This document shows, piece after piece, positions 1-9,052 of a stretch of 64,000 bases of DNA. Position 1 is the first letter of the stretch, and every line of letters starts with the position of its first letter. The translations under genes and the position numbers were made by a program. The notes below the pieces were generated by a model that ran no database searches, was not told where the DNA came from, and saw nothing but the letters and a program-made list of their open reading frames with translations. Source of the stretch: Pseudonocardia alni (GTDB taxonomy: Bacteria; Actinomycetota; Actinomycetes; Mycobacteriales; Pseudonocardiaceae); contig NZ_PHUJ01000003.1 in assembly GCF_002813375.1 (NCBI RefSeq), forward strand, positions 5,146,001 through 5,210,000, given 5' to 3'.

Positions 1-2328
1 CTCGGCGATGTGGTAGCCGGAGATCGAGACGGAGTAGAAGTTGCGCACCTTGTGCGCGATGAACCACTCCTGGATGTCGGCCATCATCCGCAGCGAGAAC
101 TCGGTGGAGAAGATGCAGGTGTTCTGGCCCTGGTCCTCCTTGAGGATGTCGGCCTGCACCGTGCCCCGGACGTTCGCCAGCGCGTAGGCGACGAGCTCCT
201 CGCGCTCACCCCCGTCGGGCTCGCGGCCCTGCTCGTCGCGGAACCGGTCGACCTGCTGGTCGATCGCGGTGTTGAGGAAGTAGGCGAGGATCGTCGGCGC
301 CGGGCCGTTGATCGTCATCGACACGGAGGTCGTCGGCGAGCACAGGTCGAAGCCGTCGTAGAGGGCCTTGAGGTCGTCCAGGGTCGCGATCGAGACGCCC
401 GAGGTGCCGACCTTGCCGTAGATGTCGGGGCGGGTGTCCGGGTCGTGGCCGTAGAGGGTGACCGAGTCGAACGCCGTGGACAGCCGCTTGGCCTCCGAGC
501 TCTCCGACAGGTACTTGAACCGCCGGTTGGTGCGGAACGGGTCGCCCTCGCCGGCGAACATGCGGGCCGGGTCCTCACCCTCCCGCTTGAACGGGAACAC
601 CCCGGCGGTGAAGGGGTAGAAGCCGGGCAGGTTCTCCCGGCGCAGGAAGCGCAGCAGCGCGGCGTCGTCGTCGAACTTCGGCAGCGCGACCCGGCGCACC
701 GGGTTGCCGGACAGCGTCTCGCGGGTCAGCTTCGTGCGGAACTCCTTGTCCCGCACGGTGTAGACGTACTCGTCGCCGGAGTAGTCCTCGACCCGCGACG
801 GCCAGGACTCCAGCAGCTCGGCGGACTCGGCGGGGACCTTCTTCTCCGCGGCGCGCAGCGCCTCGTCCAGGTCGTCGCCGCCGACCAGCTCGGCGGCGGT
901 GCGCAGGTGCTGCGCGGTGCGGACCGCCCGGGCGTGGGTCTCGGTGTCGGCGTGGTAGTCCCGCACCGCACCGGCGATGTCGGCGAGGTAGCGGACCCGC
1001 TCCGGCGGGATGACGGCCGCGTAGTCGCTGGAGGTCTTGGTGTCGACGCGGGGGAGACGTCCCTCGCCGACGGTCAGGCCGCCCTCGGCGAGCAGGTCGC
1101 GCAGGTGCTGGTAGAGCGCGGTGACGCCGTCGTCGTTGAAGGTGGCGGCCGAGGTGCCGTAGACCGGCATGTCCTCCCAGGTCGCGCCGAACTCCTCGCG
1201 GTTGCGCACCAGCTGGCGGCCGACGTCACGGCGGGCGTCCTCGGCGCCACGGCGCTCGAACTTGTTGATCGCGACGACGTCGGCGAAGTCCAACATGTCG
1301 ATCTTCTCGAGCTGGGAGGCGGCACCGAACTCCGGCGTCATCACGTACAGCGAGTGGTCGACGAACGGGACGATGCCCGCGTCGCCCTGGCCGATGCCGG
1401 GCGTCTCGACGACCACCAGGTCGAACCCGGCGGAGCGGAGCACCGCGATGGTGTCGCCGAGTCGCTCGGGCAGCGAGCCGCCGTCGTTGCCGCGGGTGGC
1501 GAGGCTGCGGAAGAACACCCGGTCACCGGACAGCGCGTTCATCCGGATGCGGTCGCCGAGCAGCGCGCCACCGCCCTTGCGCCGGGTCGGGTCCACCGCG
1601 AGCACCGCGATGCGGAGCTTGTCCTCCTGGTCGAGCCGGAACCGGCGGACCAGCTCGTCGGTCAACGAGGACTTGCCGGAGCCGCCGGTGCCGGTGATGC
1701 CGAGGACCGGCACCGGGCGCTCGGAGGCGGCGATGCGCTCGCGGACCTCGTCGGGCAGCGTCCCGGTCTCGGCCATCGTGAGCGCGCGGGCGAGGGTTGC
1801 GGTCTCGCCGGAGAACACCCCGTCTGCGAAGGCGGAGCCGACCGCGGACGCCGACGACGCGCCCTCGGCGGTCAGGTCGGTGTCGCACTCCCGGATCATG
1901 ATGTTGATCATTCCGGGGAGGCCCAGGTGCTGGCCGTCCTCGGGGGAGAAGATGCGCGCGACACCGCGGGAGTGCAGCAGCTCGATCTCCTCGGGGACGA
2001 TCACGCCGCCGCCCCCGCCGTAGACCCTGATGTGGCCGGCGCCGCGCTCGCGCAGCAGCTCGACCAGGTAGGAAAAGTACTCGACGTGCCCGCCCTGGTA
2101 GGACGAGATGGCGATGCCCTGCACGTCCTCCTGGATCGCGGCGGTCACGACCTCGTCGACCGAGCGGTTGTGGCCGAGGTGGATCACCTCGGCGCCCTGT
2201 CGCTGCAGGATCCGGCGCATGATGTTGATGGCGGCGTCGTGCCCGTCGAACAGGCTGGCCGCGGTCACGAAACGGACCGGGTGCGTGGGGACGTGCAGCT
2301 CGGCCTGTGCGTTCGTGTCCGTGCTCAT
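1..2328 (-). CDS. icmF: Fused isobutyryl-CoA mutase IcmF (3' part beyond window)
   Basis: Adenosylcobalamin-dependent fused acyl-CoA mutase that interconverts isobutyryl-CoA and n-butyryl-CoA in the cytoplasm. The 776 visible residues show, in order, a B12-binding domain near residues 18-150 with the DGHDAA base-off motif at 28-33, a MeaB-like G-protein chaperone domain with Walker A GITGTGGSGKSS near 206-217 and NKFE later, a linker, and the start of the mutase TIM barrel (GFYPFTAGVFPF, then SVSMTINGPAP). This order is diagnostic of IcmF rather than of two-subunit methylmalonyl-CoA mutase. Family members are about 1,080 residues, so roughly 300 C-terminal residues lie left of the window. The ATG at 2326-2328 is preceded by GGGAGGA. 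The gene stands alone, with a divergent small gene cluster upstream. Confidence 0.95.
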   Translation of the reverse strand, partial: MSTDTNAQAELHVPTHPVRFVTAASLFDGHDAAINIMRRILQRQGAEVIHLGHNRSVDEVVTAAIQEDVQGIAISSYQGGHVEYFSYLVELLRERGAGHIRVYGGGGGVIVPEEIELLHSRGVARIFSPEDGQHLGLPGMINIMIRECDTDLTAEGASSASAVGSAFADGVFSGETATLARALTMAETGTLPDEVRERIAASERPVPVLGITGTGGSGKSSLTDELVRRFRLDQEDKLRIAVLAVDPTRRKGGGALLGDRIRMNALSGDRVFFRSLATRGNDGGSLPERLGDTIAVLRSAGFDLVVVETPGIGQGDAGIVPFVDHSLYVMTPEFGAASQLEKIDMLDFADVVAINKFERRGAEDARRDVGRQLVRNREEFGATWEDMPVYGTSAATFNDDGVTALYQHLRDLLAEGGLTVGEGRLPRVDTKTSSDYAAVIPPERVRYLADIAGAVRDYHADTETHARAVRTAQHLRTAAELVGGDDLDEALRAAEKKVPAESAELLESWPSRVEDYSGDEYVYTVRDKEFRTKLTRETLSGNPVRRVALPKFDDDAALLRFLRRENLPGFYPFTAGVFPFKREGEDPARMFAGEGDPFRTNRRFKYLSESSEAKRLSTAFDSVTLYGHDPDTRPDIYGKVGTSGVSIATLDDLKALYDGFDLCSPTTSVSMTINGPAPTILAYFLNTAIDQQVDRFRDEQGREPDGGEREELVAYALANVRGTVQADILKEDQGQNTCIFSTEFSLRMMADIQEWFIAHKVRNFYSVSISGYHIAE

Positions 2329-2442
2329 CGGGGACGTTCCTCCCGCCGGGCGGACGGTGGTGTCCCGGCCGGTTTAGTTTGACATCCTAGTATCGGACGT
2401 ACAAGGAACTCGGCGAGCGTCACAGGGGCCGTACGGTGCGGA

Positions 2443-2826
2443 TCAGGCCGCGTCGCGTGCCGCGGGCTCCCCGGTGGCCGGAGCAGGCTGCTCGCGGACC
2501 CGGCGGGCGTGCCGGCCGGTCGGCCAGGACGTCTCCGAGCCGAACGCGTCGGGCTCGTCCTCGTGCGCGACGAGGTCGTCGTCGGCGGGTAGAGGGGGGT
2601 CCACGACGTCGGACAGCGCACGACGCGCCCGGGCGAGCTTGCGCGCCCGCCAGCGCTTCCCGGCCAGCCCGGCGACGAGCCCGAGGGTGGGCAGCAGGAT
2701 CCCGGAGGCGATGACCAGCACCACGGAGTACGCGGGGAATGCGGCCACCAACAAGAAGGCCGTCAACGGCCAGTACAGCAGTGCCCGCCCCGCGCCCCGT
2801 CGCGTCCAGTCGCGATGAGGCGGCAT
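2443..2826 (-). CDS. Small membrane protein, unknown function
   Basis: 127-residue protein not assigned to a family. Residues about 14-52 form one long or two short hydrophobic stretches (LLYWPLTAFLLVAAF, then VVLVIASGILLPTLGLVAGL), followed by a basic patch (KRWRARKLARARR) and an acidic, proline-rich hydrophilic tail. This suggests an inner-membrane protein with a cytoplasmic tail. Its ATG overlaps an in-frame ATG of the divergent frame on the opposite strand, but the real neighbour probably starts at 2912, which leaves a short shared promoter region. Nothing in context assigns a role. Confidence 0.6.
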   Translation of the reverse strand: MPPHRDWTRRGAGRALLYWPLTAFLLVAAFPAYSVVLVIASGILLPTLGLVAGLAGKRWRARKLARARRALSDVVDPPLPADDDLVAHEDEPDAFGSETSWPTGRHARRVREQPAPATGEPAARDAA

Positions 2827-2911
2827 GATCCTTACCTACCCGAACTCCGCGATCGTCATGCACGACTCGCCGCAACCCGCCCACATGTTCCGCGACCGGG
2901 GGTACGAATTC

Positions 2912-3694
2912 ATGACCACGACACCGGACCGCACCGCGGTCGACCCGTACGCCGCCGTCCTCCTCGCGGAGAACGACCGGCTGGCCACCCTCCTGACGAC
3001 GGCCGATCCGGCCACCCCGGTCCCGACCTGTCCGGGCTGGTCTCTGCTGCAGCTGCTCCGCCACGTCGGGCGCGGGCACCGGTGGGCGGCCCGGATGGTC
3101 GCCACCGGCGCCACCGAGGCCCTCGACCCCCGCGAGGTGCCCGGCGGGAAGCCGCCAGAGGGCGGCCCGGAGGTCGCGGCGCAGTGGCTGCGCGACGGTG
3201 CGACCGAGCTGCTCGACGCCGTCGTCGCGGCCGGGCCGACCGCGCCGGTGTGGACCTTCACCGGTCCGCAGCCCTCGGCGTGGTGGGTGCGGCGGCGGCT
3301 GCACGAGGCGACGGTGCACCGCGCCGACGCCGCCGTCGCACTCGGGGCGCCGTTCCCGATCGACCCGCAGGTCGCCGCCGACGGCGTCTCGGAGTGGCTG
3401 GGCCTGCTCGCCGCCCGCCCCGCAGCCGACGAGCCACCGCTCGCCGACGGCGCCACGCTGCACCTGCACTCCACCGACGACGTGCCGGACGCGGCGGGGG
3501 AGTGGATGGTGCGTGGCGCGGGCGGGCGCGTGGTCTGGGAGCACGGGCACGGCAAGGGCGACGCCGCCGTCCGAGGCACCGCCGCCGACCTGCTCCGGGG
3601 CGTCACCCGCCGCATCCCCGCCGACGACGACCGTCTCCAGGTCCTCGGCGACGCCGAGGTCTGGACGGGCTGGCTGGCCCGTACCGGGTACTGA
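2912..3694 (+). CDS. Mycothiol-dependent maleylpyruvate isomerase family protein
   Basis: About 260 residues beginning MTTTPDRT. The layout is that of the actinobacterial maleylpyruvate isomerase/DinB-like family: an N-terminal four-helix metal- and mycothiol-binding domain with the signature PTCPGWSLLQLLRH and a later HEATVHRADA, then a C-terminal MDMPI domain. These enzymes use mycothiol as cofactor for isomerisation or transfer reactions; the substrate here is unknown. The frame opens upstream at 2825, but the ATG at 2912 follows GGGGG with good spacing and begins the conserved part, so it is preferred. It is convergent with the PhoD-type gene, with 22 bp between stops. Confidence 0.75.
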   Translation: MTTTPDRTAVDPYAAVLLAENDRLATLLTTADPATPVPTCPGWSLLQLLRHVGRGHRWAARMVATGATEALDPREVPGGKPPEGGPEVAAQWLRDGATELLDAVVAAGPTAPVWTFTGPQPSAWWVRRRLHEATVHRADAAVALGAPFPIDPQVAADGVSEWLGLLAARPAADEPPLADGATLHLHSTDDVPDAAGEWMVRGAGGRVVWEHGHGKGDAAVRGTAADLLRGVTRRIPADDDRLQVLGDAEVWTGWLARTGY

Positions 3695-3716
3695 CGGGCC
3701 GTCGCCGCCGCCCCGG

Positions 3717-5438
3717 TCAGACCGCCGGGGTGGTCCCCCTCCGCTGCCGCGCCGCCATGGGCGGGGCCTGCGGGGTCAGCACGACCTCGGCCGCGGTGTC
3801 GAGCACCGCGGCCGAGCGCGGCCGCTCGAACCGGCACGACGCCCGTCGTCCGTCGGTCTCCAGGGTCGCGACGAGGTTGCCGAACAGCGGACCGGTCGTC
3901 CGCTCCCAGGCCACGCCCGCGCTGCCGGTCCCGGTCCGGCGGGTCCAGCGGGTCGTCATCCTGCCCAGCAGACGCGACCAGGTGATCCGGAACATCACCC
4001 GCATCACCGCGGGGACCACGTTGTGCACCGGTGAGCAGGTCAGCTGGTGGACCCGGGTGCCCTCCGGGCCGCGGCCCGGCCGGTCCCCGGGGGTGTGGGT
4101 GTGCACGTCGGCGACCGCGGCGTAGGAGTGGTGGACGTCGCCGGACAGCACCGACACCGTGGCCGGCGGGGCGTCCCCGGCGCGCGGGCGGCACGCCTCG
4201 CGGATCAGCTCGGCGAGCCGGGCGAAGGAGTGCCCGAACGCGGGCCAGTGCTCCAGGTCGGCCTCCTGGCGGGCCCACTCGGCGACGGCGGCGACCCGGC
4301 CGGACCCGTTCGCGCCCTTCTCGGTCGCGGCCTCCAGGTCGGAGATGACCTGGGGCATCAGCCAGGGCACCGAGGTGCCCAGGACGAGGTGGTCCATGTC
4401 GCCGGGGGCGAGCGCCTTCGCCGAGATCCAGTCGAACTCGGCGTCGGACACCATCCGGCGCGGTGTGGACTCGACGATCCGCCCGTTGCGGGAGTCGATG
4501 ACGATCAGCCGCGTGCGGCCCAGTTCCCAGCAGAAGGAGAACCGCTCGTCCTTGTGGGTGTCGTCGCCGTCGCCGGTCTCGCGGTCCCACAGGGCGGCCC
4601 GCTCGGACAGCAGCGGCCAGACGTCGCCCTCCGCGGCCTGCACCTCCTGCCAGGTCCGGTCGGCGGCGAGCTCGGCGGGGGACAGGTTGCCCAGGTGCTG
4701 GTGGACCCAGTAGGAGGCCAGGCCGGAGCAGATGCGCTCGGACCACCAGGGCGTGCGGGCGATCTGCTCGCGCCAGGCGCCGGAGGTGTTCCAGTCGTCG
4801 CGGACGTCGTGGTCGTCGAAGATCATCGCGGTGGGGACGGTGGAGAGCATCCACCGCACCTCGGGGTCCGACCAGGTGTCGCGGTAGAGGCCCGAGTACT
4901 CGTCGAAGCCGACGATCTCGTCGTCGGGCCAGTCCGGGTGCCGCTCCCCCCGCCCGGCGATCCGCCGCCGGGTCTGTGGGGTGAGCTCGTCGGCGTAGAC
5001 CTGGTCGCCGAGCAGCAGCAGCGTGGTCGGCCACGTCTCCGGGGGCAGCCCGGCCATCCGGCCGGCGTAGGCGTCGAGCGCGTCGAGGCCGTACTCCCGG
5101 GCCAGCTTCGGGTCGGCCGGCTTCACGTAGCGGCAGGAACCGAAGACGATCCGCTGGTGTGCGTCGGTGTCCGCGCCGCGCGTCGCGATCAGGCTCGGCG
5201 GGAACGGCGAGTGCGGGAGCGGCCAGACCTGCTCGCCGTCGAGGTGGACCTCGTAGGCGGTGCGGGTGCCCGGGGTCAGCCCGGTCACCTGCACCAGGGC
5301 GAAGTGGTGGCCGGCCACCTCGAAGGTCGCGGCGTCGCAGCCGAGTACCGAGACGCGGCACGGGTCGGAGGTCTGCACCCAGATCAGTGCGCTGGTCTCG
5401 TCGACGTGCCGCAGCACCGGTCCGAGCAGGAGTGTCAC
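3717..5438 (-). CDS. PhoD-like alkaline phosphatase/phosphodiesterase
   Basis: 573-residue metallophosphatase of the PhoD family. It has an N-terminal fibronectin-like domain, then the metal-binding series FGSC at 99-102, GDQVYAD at 144-150 and FDDHDVRDDW at 207-216, and a late SGDVHHSY. Known members hydrolyse phosphomonoesters or phosphodiesters with a Ca/Fe centre, usually outside the cytoplasm. No Tat or Sec signal is visible at this start (MTLLLGPVLRHV), so this copy may be cytoplasmic, as many actinobacterial paralogues are. It ends 22 bp from the convergent neighbour. Confidence 0.85.
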   Translation of the reverse strand: MTLLLGPVLRHVDETSALIWVQTSDPCRVSVLGCDAATFEVAGHHFALVQVTGLTPGTRTAYEVHLDGEQVWPLPHSPFPPSLIATRGADTDAHQRIVFGSCRYVKPADPKLAREYGLDALDAYAGRMAGLPPETWPTTLLLLGDQVYADELTPQTRRRIAGRGERHPDWPDDEIVGFDEYSGLYRDTWSDPEVRWMLSTVPTAMIFDDHDVRDDWNTSGAWREQIARTPWWSERICSGLASYWVHQHLGNLSPAELAADRTWQEVQAAEGDVWPLLSERAALWDRETGDGDDTHKDERFSFCWELGRTRLIVIDSRNGRIVESTPRRMVSDAEFDWISAKALAPGDMDHLVLGTSVPWLMPQVISDLEAATEKGANGSGRVAAVAEWARQEADLEHWPAFGHSFARLAELIREACRPRAGDAPPATVSVLSGDVHHSYAAVADVHTHTPGDRPGRGPEGTRVHQLTCSPVHNVVPAVMRVMFRITWSRLLGRMTTRWTRRTGTGSAGVAWERTTGPLFGNLVATLETDGRRASCRFERPRSAAVLDTAAEVVLTPQAPPMAARQRRGTTPAV

Positions 5439-5481
5439 CCGTCCGAGCGTAGTCGTGTCCCGAACCGGTCGCGGAGCGAGA

Positions 5482-6444
5482 TCACGTCTCCTCGAGCGCC
5501 AGCAGCCCCGCGCCGATCTTCCCGGCGTCGCCCTTGTAGGTGGCGGGCAGCACCGGCGGGATCGGACGGACCTCGGGCGGGCCGTAGTGGAACTCCCGGG
5601 CCGCCCGGCGCGCCGGCTCGAGCAGGAGCTCGCCCGCGTCGACCAGGCCGCCGCCGATCAGCACGACCTCGAACTCGAAGATCGCGTTGATGCTGGCGAT
5701 GCCGATCCCCAGCGACCGCCCGAGCCGCTGGAACAGCGACGCCGCCGTGCTGTCGCCCGCCATCGCGGCCATCGTCACGTGCTGGCCGGTGACCTCGCCC
5801 CCGGCCTCCGCGGCCAGGGTCGCGATCATGCCCCGCGGGTCGTGCAGGGCGGCGCTGCGGCCCATCCGGGTCAGCGCGGTTCCCGACGCGACCGCCTCCA
5901 GGCAGCCGTAGTTGCCGCAGCCGCACTGCGGGCCGTCCGGGTTGACGTTCATGTGCCCGACCTCGGCACCGAGCCCGTGCGGGCCGCGGTAGATCTTCCC
6001 GTCGAGCACGATCCCCGCCCCGACGCCGGTGCCGACGGTCAGCAGCACCATGTGGTCGTTGCGGGTCCCGCCGAGCCGGGCCTCGGCCAGACCGGCGACG
6101 TTGCCGTCGTTGTCGACGACCACCGGCAGCCCGCACGCGGACTCCAGCAGGCCGCGGACGTCCCAGTTCTCGTAGTTGTTGTTGGGTGCCCAGCGGATCC
6201 GGCCGACCGGCCACTCCACGGTCCCCGCGGCACCGACGCCGATCGCGGACACGTCCGCCCCCTCGGCGTCGCCGCGCAGCTCCTCGACCATCTCCCGCAA
6301 CAGGGTGGTCATCGTGTCCGCATCGGACGTGTCCGGGGTGTTGCGCCGCAGCTCGGCGTGGACCGTGCCATCCTCGCCCACGATCGCTCCGGCGACCTTC
6401 GTTCCTCCGATGTCGAGCCCGATGGCCCGCCGTCCGTTCGTCAC
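5482..6444 (-). CDS. ROK family glucokinase
   Basis: 320-residue ROK sugar kinase, probably ATP-dependent glucokinase (glucose to glucose-6-phosphate, cytoplasmic). The ATP-binding DIGGTK is at residues 11-16. The zinc site, characteristic of ROK proteins, is formed by H164 and the cysteines of CGCGNYGC at 174-181. GTGVGAG and IGGGL follow. There is no DNA-binding domain, so this is a kinase rather than a repressor. The GTG start at 6442-6444 puts the first strand immediately at the N-terminus. It lies 43 bp downstream of the PhoD-type start on the same strand and diverges from the DoxX gene. Confidence 0.85.
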   Translation of the reverse strand: MTNGRRAIGLDIGGTKVAGAIVGEDGTVHAELRRNTPDTSDADTMTTLLREMVEELRGDAEGADVSAIGVGAAGTVEWPVGRIRWAPNNNYENWDVRGLLESACGLPVVVDNDGNVAGLAEARLGGTRNDHMVLLTVGTGVGAGIVLDGKIYRGPHGLGAEVGHMNVNPDGPQCGCGNYGCLEAVASGTALTRMGRSAALHDPRGMIATLAAEAGGEVTGQHVTMAAMAGDSTAASLFQRLGRSLGIGIASINAIFEFEVVLIGGGLVDAGELLLEPARRAAREFHYGPPEVRPIPPVLPATYKGDAGKIGAGLLALEET

Positions 6445-6525
6445 CCGGGCATGATTGCCATCCCACGGCGGTGACGCCACACCCACCCCGGGTTTGCGGA
6501 CGGACGAGCCGGGGAAAGGTGCCCC

Positions 6526-7656
6526 ATGCCAGTCTTGCGACGTGTAGCCCGACCCGCCCTCGCGGCCGTGTTCATCTACGGCGGAATCAACGAGCTGCGG
6601 AACGCCGACGCGTTGACTCCCGCCGCACAACCCGTCCTCGACCAGGCCGCCCCGGCCATCGACAAGGTCGTGGAGAACGCCCCGCTGGACCGGCGCCCGG
6701 ACAACGAGACGCTGATCAAGGTCGACGCCGGGGTCAAGATCGTGGCGGGCTCGCTGCTCGCGCTGGGCAAGTTCCCCCGCCTGTCGGCCACCGCGCTGGC
6801 CGCCTCGCTCGTCCCGACCACGCTGGCCGGGCACCCCTTCTGGGAGGAGACCGACCAGCAGAAGCGCGCCGACCAGCAGATCCACTTCCTGAAGAACGTC
6901 GGCCTGCTCGGCGGGCTGCTCATCGCGGCCGCCGACACCCACGGCAAGCCGTCGCACGCCTACCGGACGCGCCAGGCCGCCGGGCGGGCCCAGGCCCGGC
7001 TGTCCGGCTCCGGTTCCGACACCGGTGCCCAGCTCGCCGCGGGACTGGCCGGCGCGGGTACCTCGATCGCCGCGGCTGCCGCGGGCAGCCGGGAGAAGCT
7101 GACCGGGGCCGTCGAGGAGTACGGCCCGGTCGTGCGCGAGCGCGCCACCGAGTGGGGCGGCAAGGCCTCCGAGCAGGCCGCGCACCTGTCCGAGGTCGCC
7201 TCGGACAAGGCGTCCACCTGGTCCGAGCAGCTCTCGGCCGCCGCCGAGCGCACCTCGAAGGCCGCCCAGAAGCAGGCCGCGGCCGCCGAGAAGCGCGGCG
7301 CCAAGCTGGCGAAGGCGGCCGAGAAGCGCGGTGCTCAGCTCGAGAAGGTCGTCGACAAGAAGGGCGCCCGGTACCGCAAGGCCGCCGGGCGCACCGGTGA
7401 CAGGTGGGTGCGCGAGGCCGAGAAGCGCCGCGTCCGCTGGGAGAAGCAGGCCCGCAAGGCCGCCGCCCGCGCGGAGAAGCGCGCCCCCGAGTACGCCGAC
7501 CGCTTCTCCACCCTGGTCACCCAGGCCCAGTCGCAGGCCGCGAAGCTGGGCTCGGACCTGGCCGACCGCGCGTCGGTGGCCGGTGCCGAGGCCGCCAAGC
7601 AGGCCAAGGCGTCGGCGAAGGACGCGCGCAAGCGCGCCAAGGCCGTCGCCCGCTGA
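6526..7656 (+). CDS. DoxX family membrane protein with long basic Ala/Lys-rich tail
   Basis: 376 residues. The first 150 match DoxX-type membrane proteins: RPALAAVFIYGGINELR, then further hydrophobic segments near 78-100 and 125-140. Residues about 175-376 are a very different region rich in Ala, Lys, Arg and Glu with recurring AAEKRGAKL/AAEKRGAQL units and many AAxK steps, predicted coiled-coil or extended and strongly basic, like histone-H1-type tails. Ordinary DoxX proteins are 130-180 residues, so this is a fusion or extension. Start ATG follows GGGGAAAGG. A strong bidirectional terminator follows the stop. Confidence 0.75.
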   Translation: MPVLRRVARPALAAVFIYGGINELRNADALTPAAQPVLDQAAPAIDKVVENAPLDRRPDNETLIKVDAGVKIVAGSLLALGKFPRLSATALAASLVPTTLAGHPFWEETDQQKRADQQIHFLKNVGLLGGLLIAAADTHGKPSHAYRTRQAAGRAQARLSGSGSDTGAQLAAGLAGAGTSIAAAAAGSREKLTGAVEEYGPVVRERATEWGGKASEQAAHLSEVASDKASTWSEQLSAAAERTSKAAQKQAAAAEKRGAKLAKAAEKRGAQLEKVVDKKGARYRKAAGRTGDRWVREAEKRRVRWEKQARKAAARAEKRAPEYADRFSTLVTQAQSQAAKLGSDLADRASVAGAEAAKQAKASAKDARKRAKAVAR

Positions 7657-7674
7657 CCCACCGCGACACCCGTC

Positions 7675-7717
7675 CACGGCCCTCCCGTCCGGCTCCGCGC
7701 CGGACGGGAGGGCCGTG
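7675..7717. terminator. Perfect 18-bp stem-loop between convergent genes
   Basis: The 18-nt arms 7675-7692 and 7700-7717 are exact reverse complements around the loop CTCCGCG. The hairpin starts 18 bp after the DoxX stop and ends 12 bp before the stop of the minus-strand gene, so it can end transcription from both sides. There is no U-tract, as is common in GC-rich actinobacteria. Confidence 0.85.
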
Positions 7718-7729
7718 ACGTGTCCGGGG

Positions 7730-8926
7730 TCAGACCGAACGCAGCACCTGCAGCTCGCCCGAGTCGAGCGACCGCACCTCGACGACGACCCGGCCGTCCC
7801 ACACCGGGGAGCGCAGCGCGTTCGCCATCCGCGTGAACAGCGCCTGGCTGCGTGCGTTGGCCGCCGCCTGGTCGGCGATCAGGTTCGGCATCATCCCGCC
7901 GGAGCGCTTGCGCACGGTCTGCGGGAGCGTCGACAGCGTGGTCAGCAGCCGGTGCAGCCGCGCGACGTCGGCGGCCCGGCCCGCGAGGTCGCTCTCGACC
8001 AGGGGCCGCAGCGCGGTCAGCGGCCGGTTCGGGGCGCGCAGCAGGTGGTCGGCCGCGGTGAGCAGGATGCGCCGGGCGTCCAGGACGAGTGCCTGGTAGG
8101 CGCCGTGCACCGCGGCCGGGAACCCGGTCCAGCCGAGCTTGCCGACCTCACCGAGCGCGTCGCGCAGCGCCAGGCCGGGCGTGCCCGACGGGTCCGCCCC
8201 GGCGACGACCCGCTCCCAGCCCGCGATCCAGGCGTGCGTCTGGTGGCGCAGGACCGACAGGTTCGCGACGGCCGTCTCGAGCCCGCGCGACGGGGAGCCG
8301 CTGCCGGTCGCGTCGCCGTCGACGACGAGCGAGCCGCGTTCGAGCAGCTCGGTCTGGGCCTCGCGCAGCGACTCTTCGGCCGCGCGGAGCCGCGAGTCCA
8401 GCCGCATCACGCACGCCGGGGCCAGCTGGTCGACCGCGGCGGTCAGCTCGTCGAGCACCCGGGTCTGGGTGCCCGTCGCGGCGATCTCGGCCGCCGTGGT
8501 CAGGGTGAGCAGGCCCAGCCCGGCGCCGTGCCGGTCACCGGGTGCGGTGGGTGCGACCGGTACCAGCGCCGACGACCCGGGGGCCGCCGCGGCCGTCTCG
8601 CCGCCGGCCAGGCGCAGCAGCGGCTCGGCGCCGAACACCTCGGGCAGCGCGAGCCGGAAGGTGAGCCCGGCGGCGGGTGCGCGGCCGGCGTCGGGCGCGA
8701 GCCGCCGAGCCAGCTCGCTCGACGCCGACAGCGTCGCCCAGGTGCGGTCGTCGTCGACGGCCGGCGTGGGGGTCCAGCTCAGCAGCAGTGCCGGGCCGGG
8801 GGGAGGGGCGCCGTTGCGGAGGGGACGCGGGCCACCGTTGCGGTCGGGGGCGCCGGTCTCCGTTCCGCCGGGCCGCCCGTCGAGCGGGAGCACGATGCCT
8901 CGCGGGTCGTCCGGTTGACCGAGCAT
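7730..8926 (-). CDS. Hypothetical protein, 398 residues
   Basis: Not recognised. The protein has no signal peptide or membrane segment. Residues 1-50 are proline/glycine-rich and probably disordered. The central part (about 120-260) is helical with charged heptads such as LDSRLRAAEESLREAQTELLERG, and the C-terminal third (LLTAADHLLRAPNRPL, LHRLLTTLSTLPQTVRKR) also looks all-helical. The composition and unbroken codon use look like a genuine gene. The start is taken at the first ATG. It is read towards the terminator at 7675-7717 and is separated by 126 bp from the divergent Tm-1-like operon. Confidence 0.55.
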   Translation of the reverse strand: MLGQPDDPRGIVLPLDGRPGGTETGAPDRNGGPRPLRNGAPPPGPALLLSWTPTPAVDDDRTWATLSASSELARRLAPDAGRAPAAGLTFRLALPEVFGAEPLLRLAGGETAAAAPGSSALVPVAPTAPGDRHGAGLGLLTLTTAAEIAATGTQTRVLDELTAAVDQLAPACVMRLDSRLRAAEESLREAQTELLERGSLVVDGDATGSGSPSRGLETAVANLSVLRHQTHAWIAGWERVVAGADPSGTPGLALRDALGEVGKLGWTGFPAAVHGAYQALVLDARRILLTAADHLLRAPNRPLTALRPLVESDLAGRAADVARLHRLLTTLSTLPQTVRKRSGGMMPNLIADQAAANARSQALFTRMANALRSPVWDGRVVVEVRSLDSGELQVLRSV

Positions 8927-9052
8927 GTCTCTCCAACGACGTCACGGGCCCCGAGGTCACGAGCCCGGCGGAAGGGGGCGTGTCCATGGTGCCCTGCGCC
9001 GTCCGGGCTCCGGCTCTCGCCCCGGGTGCCCGGGTCCGGGTAGAACTCCTGT

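Noticed and set aside
10..2382. A 790-codon open frame on the plus strand opposite icmF
   Set aside because: Its translation is a low-complexity mirror of the codon bias of the minus-strand IcmF gene and shows no domain; typical GC-rich antisense shadow.
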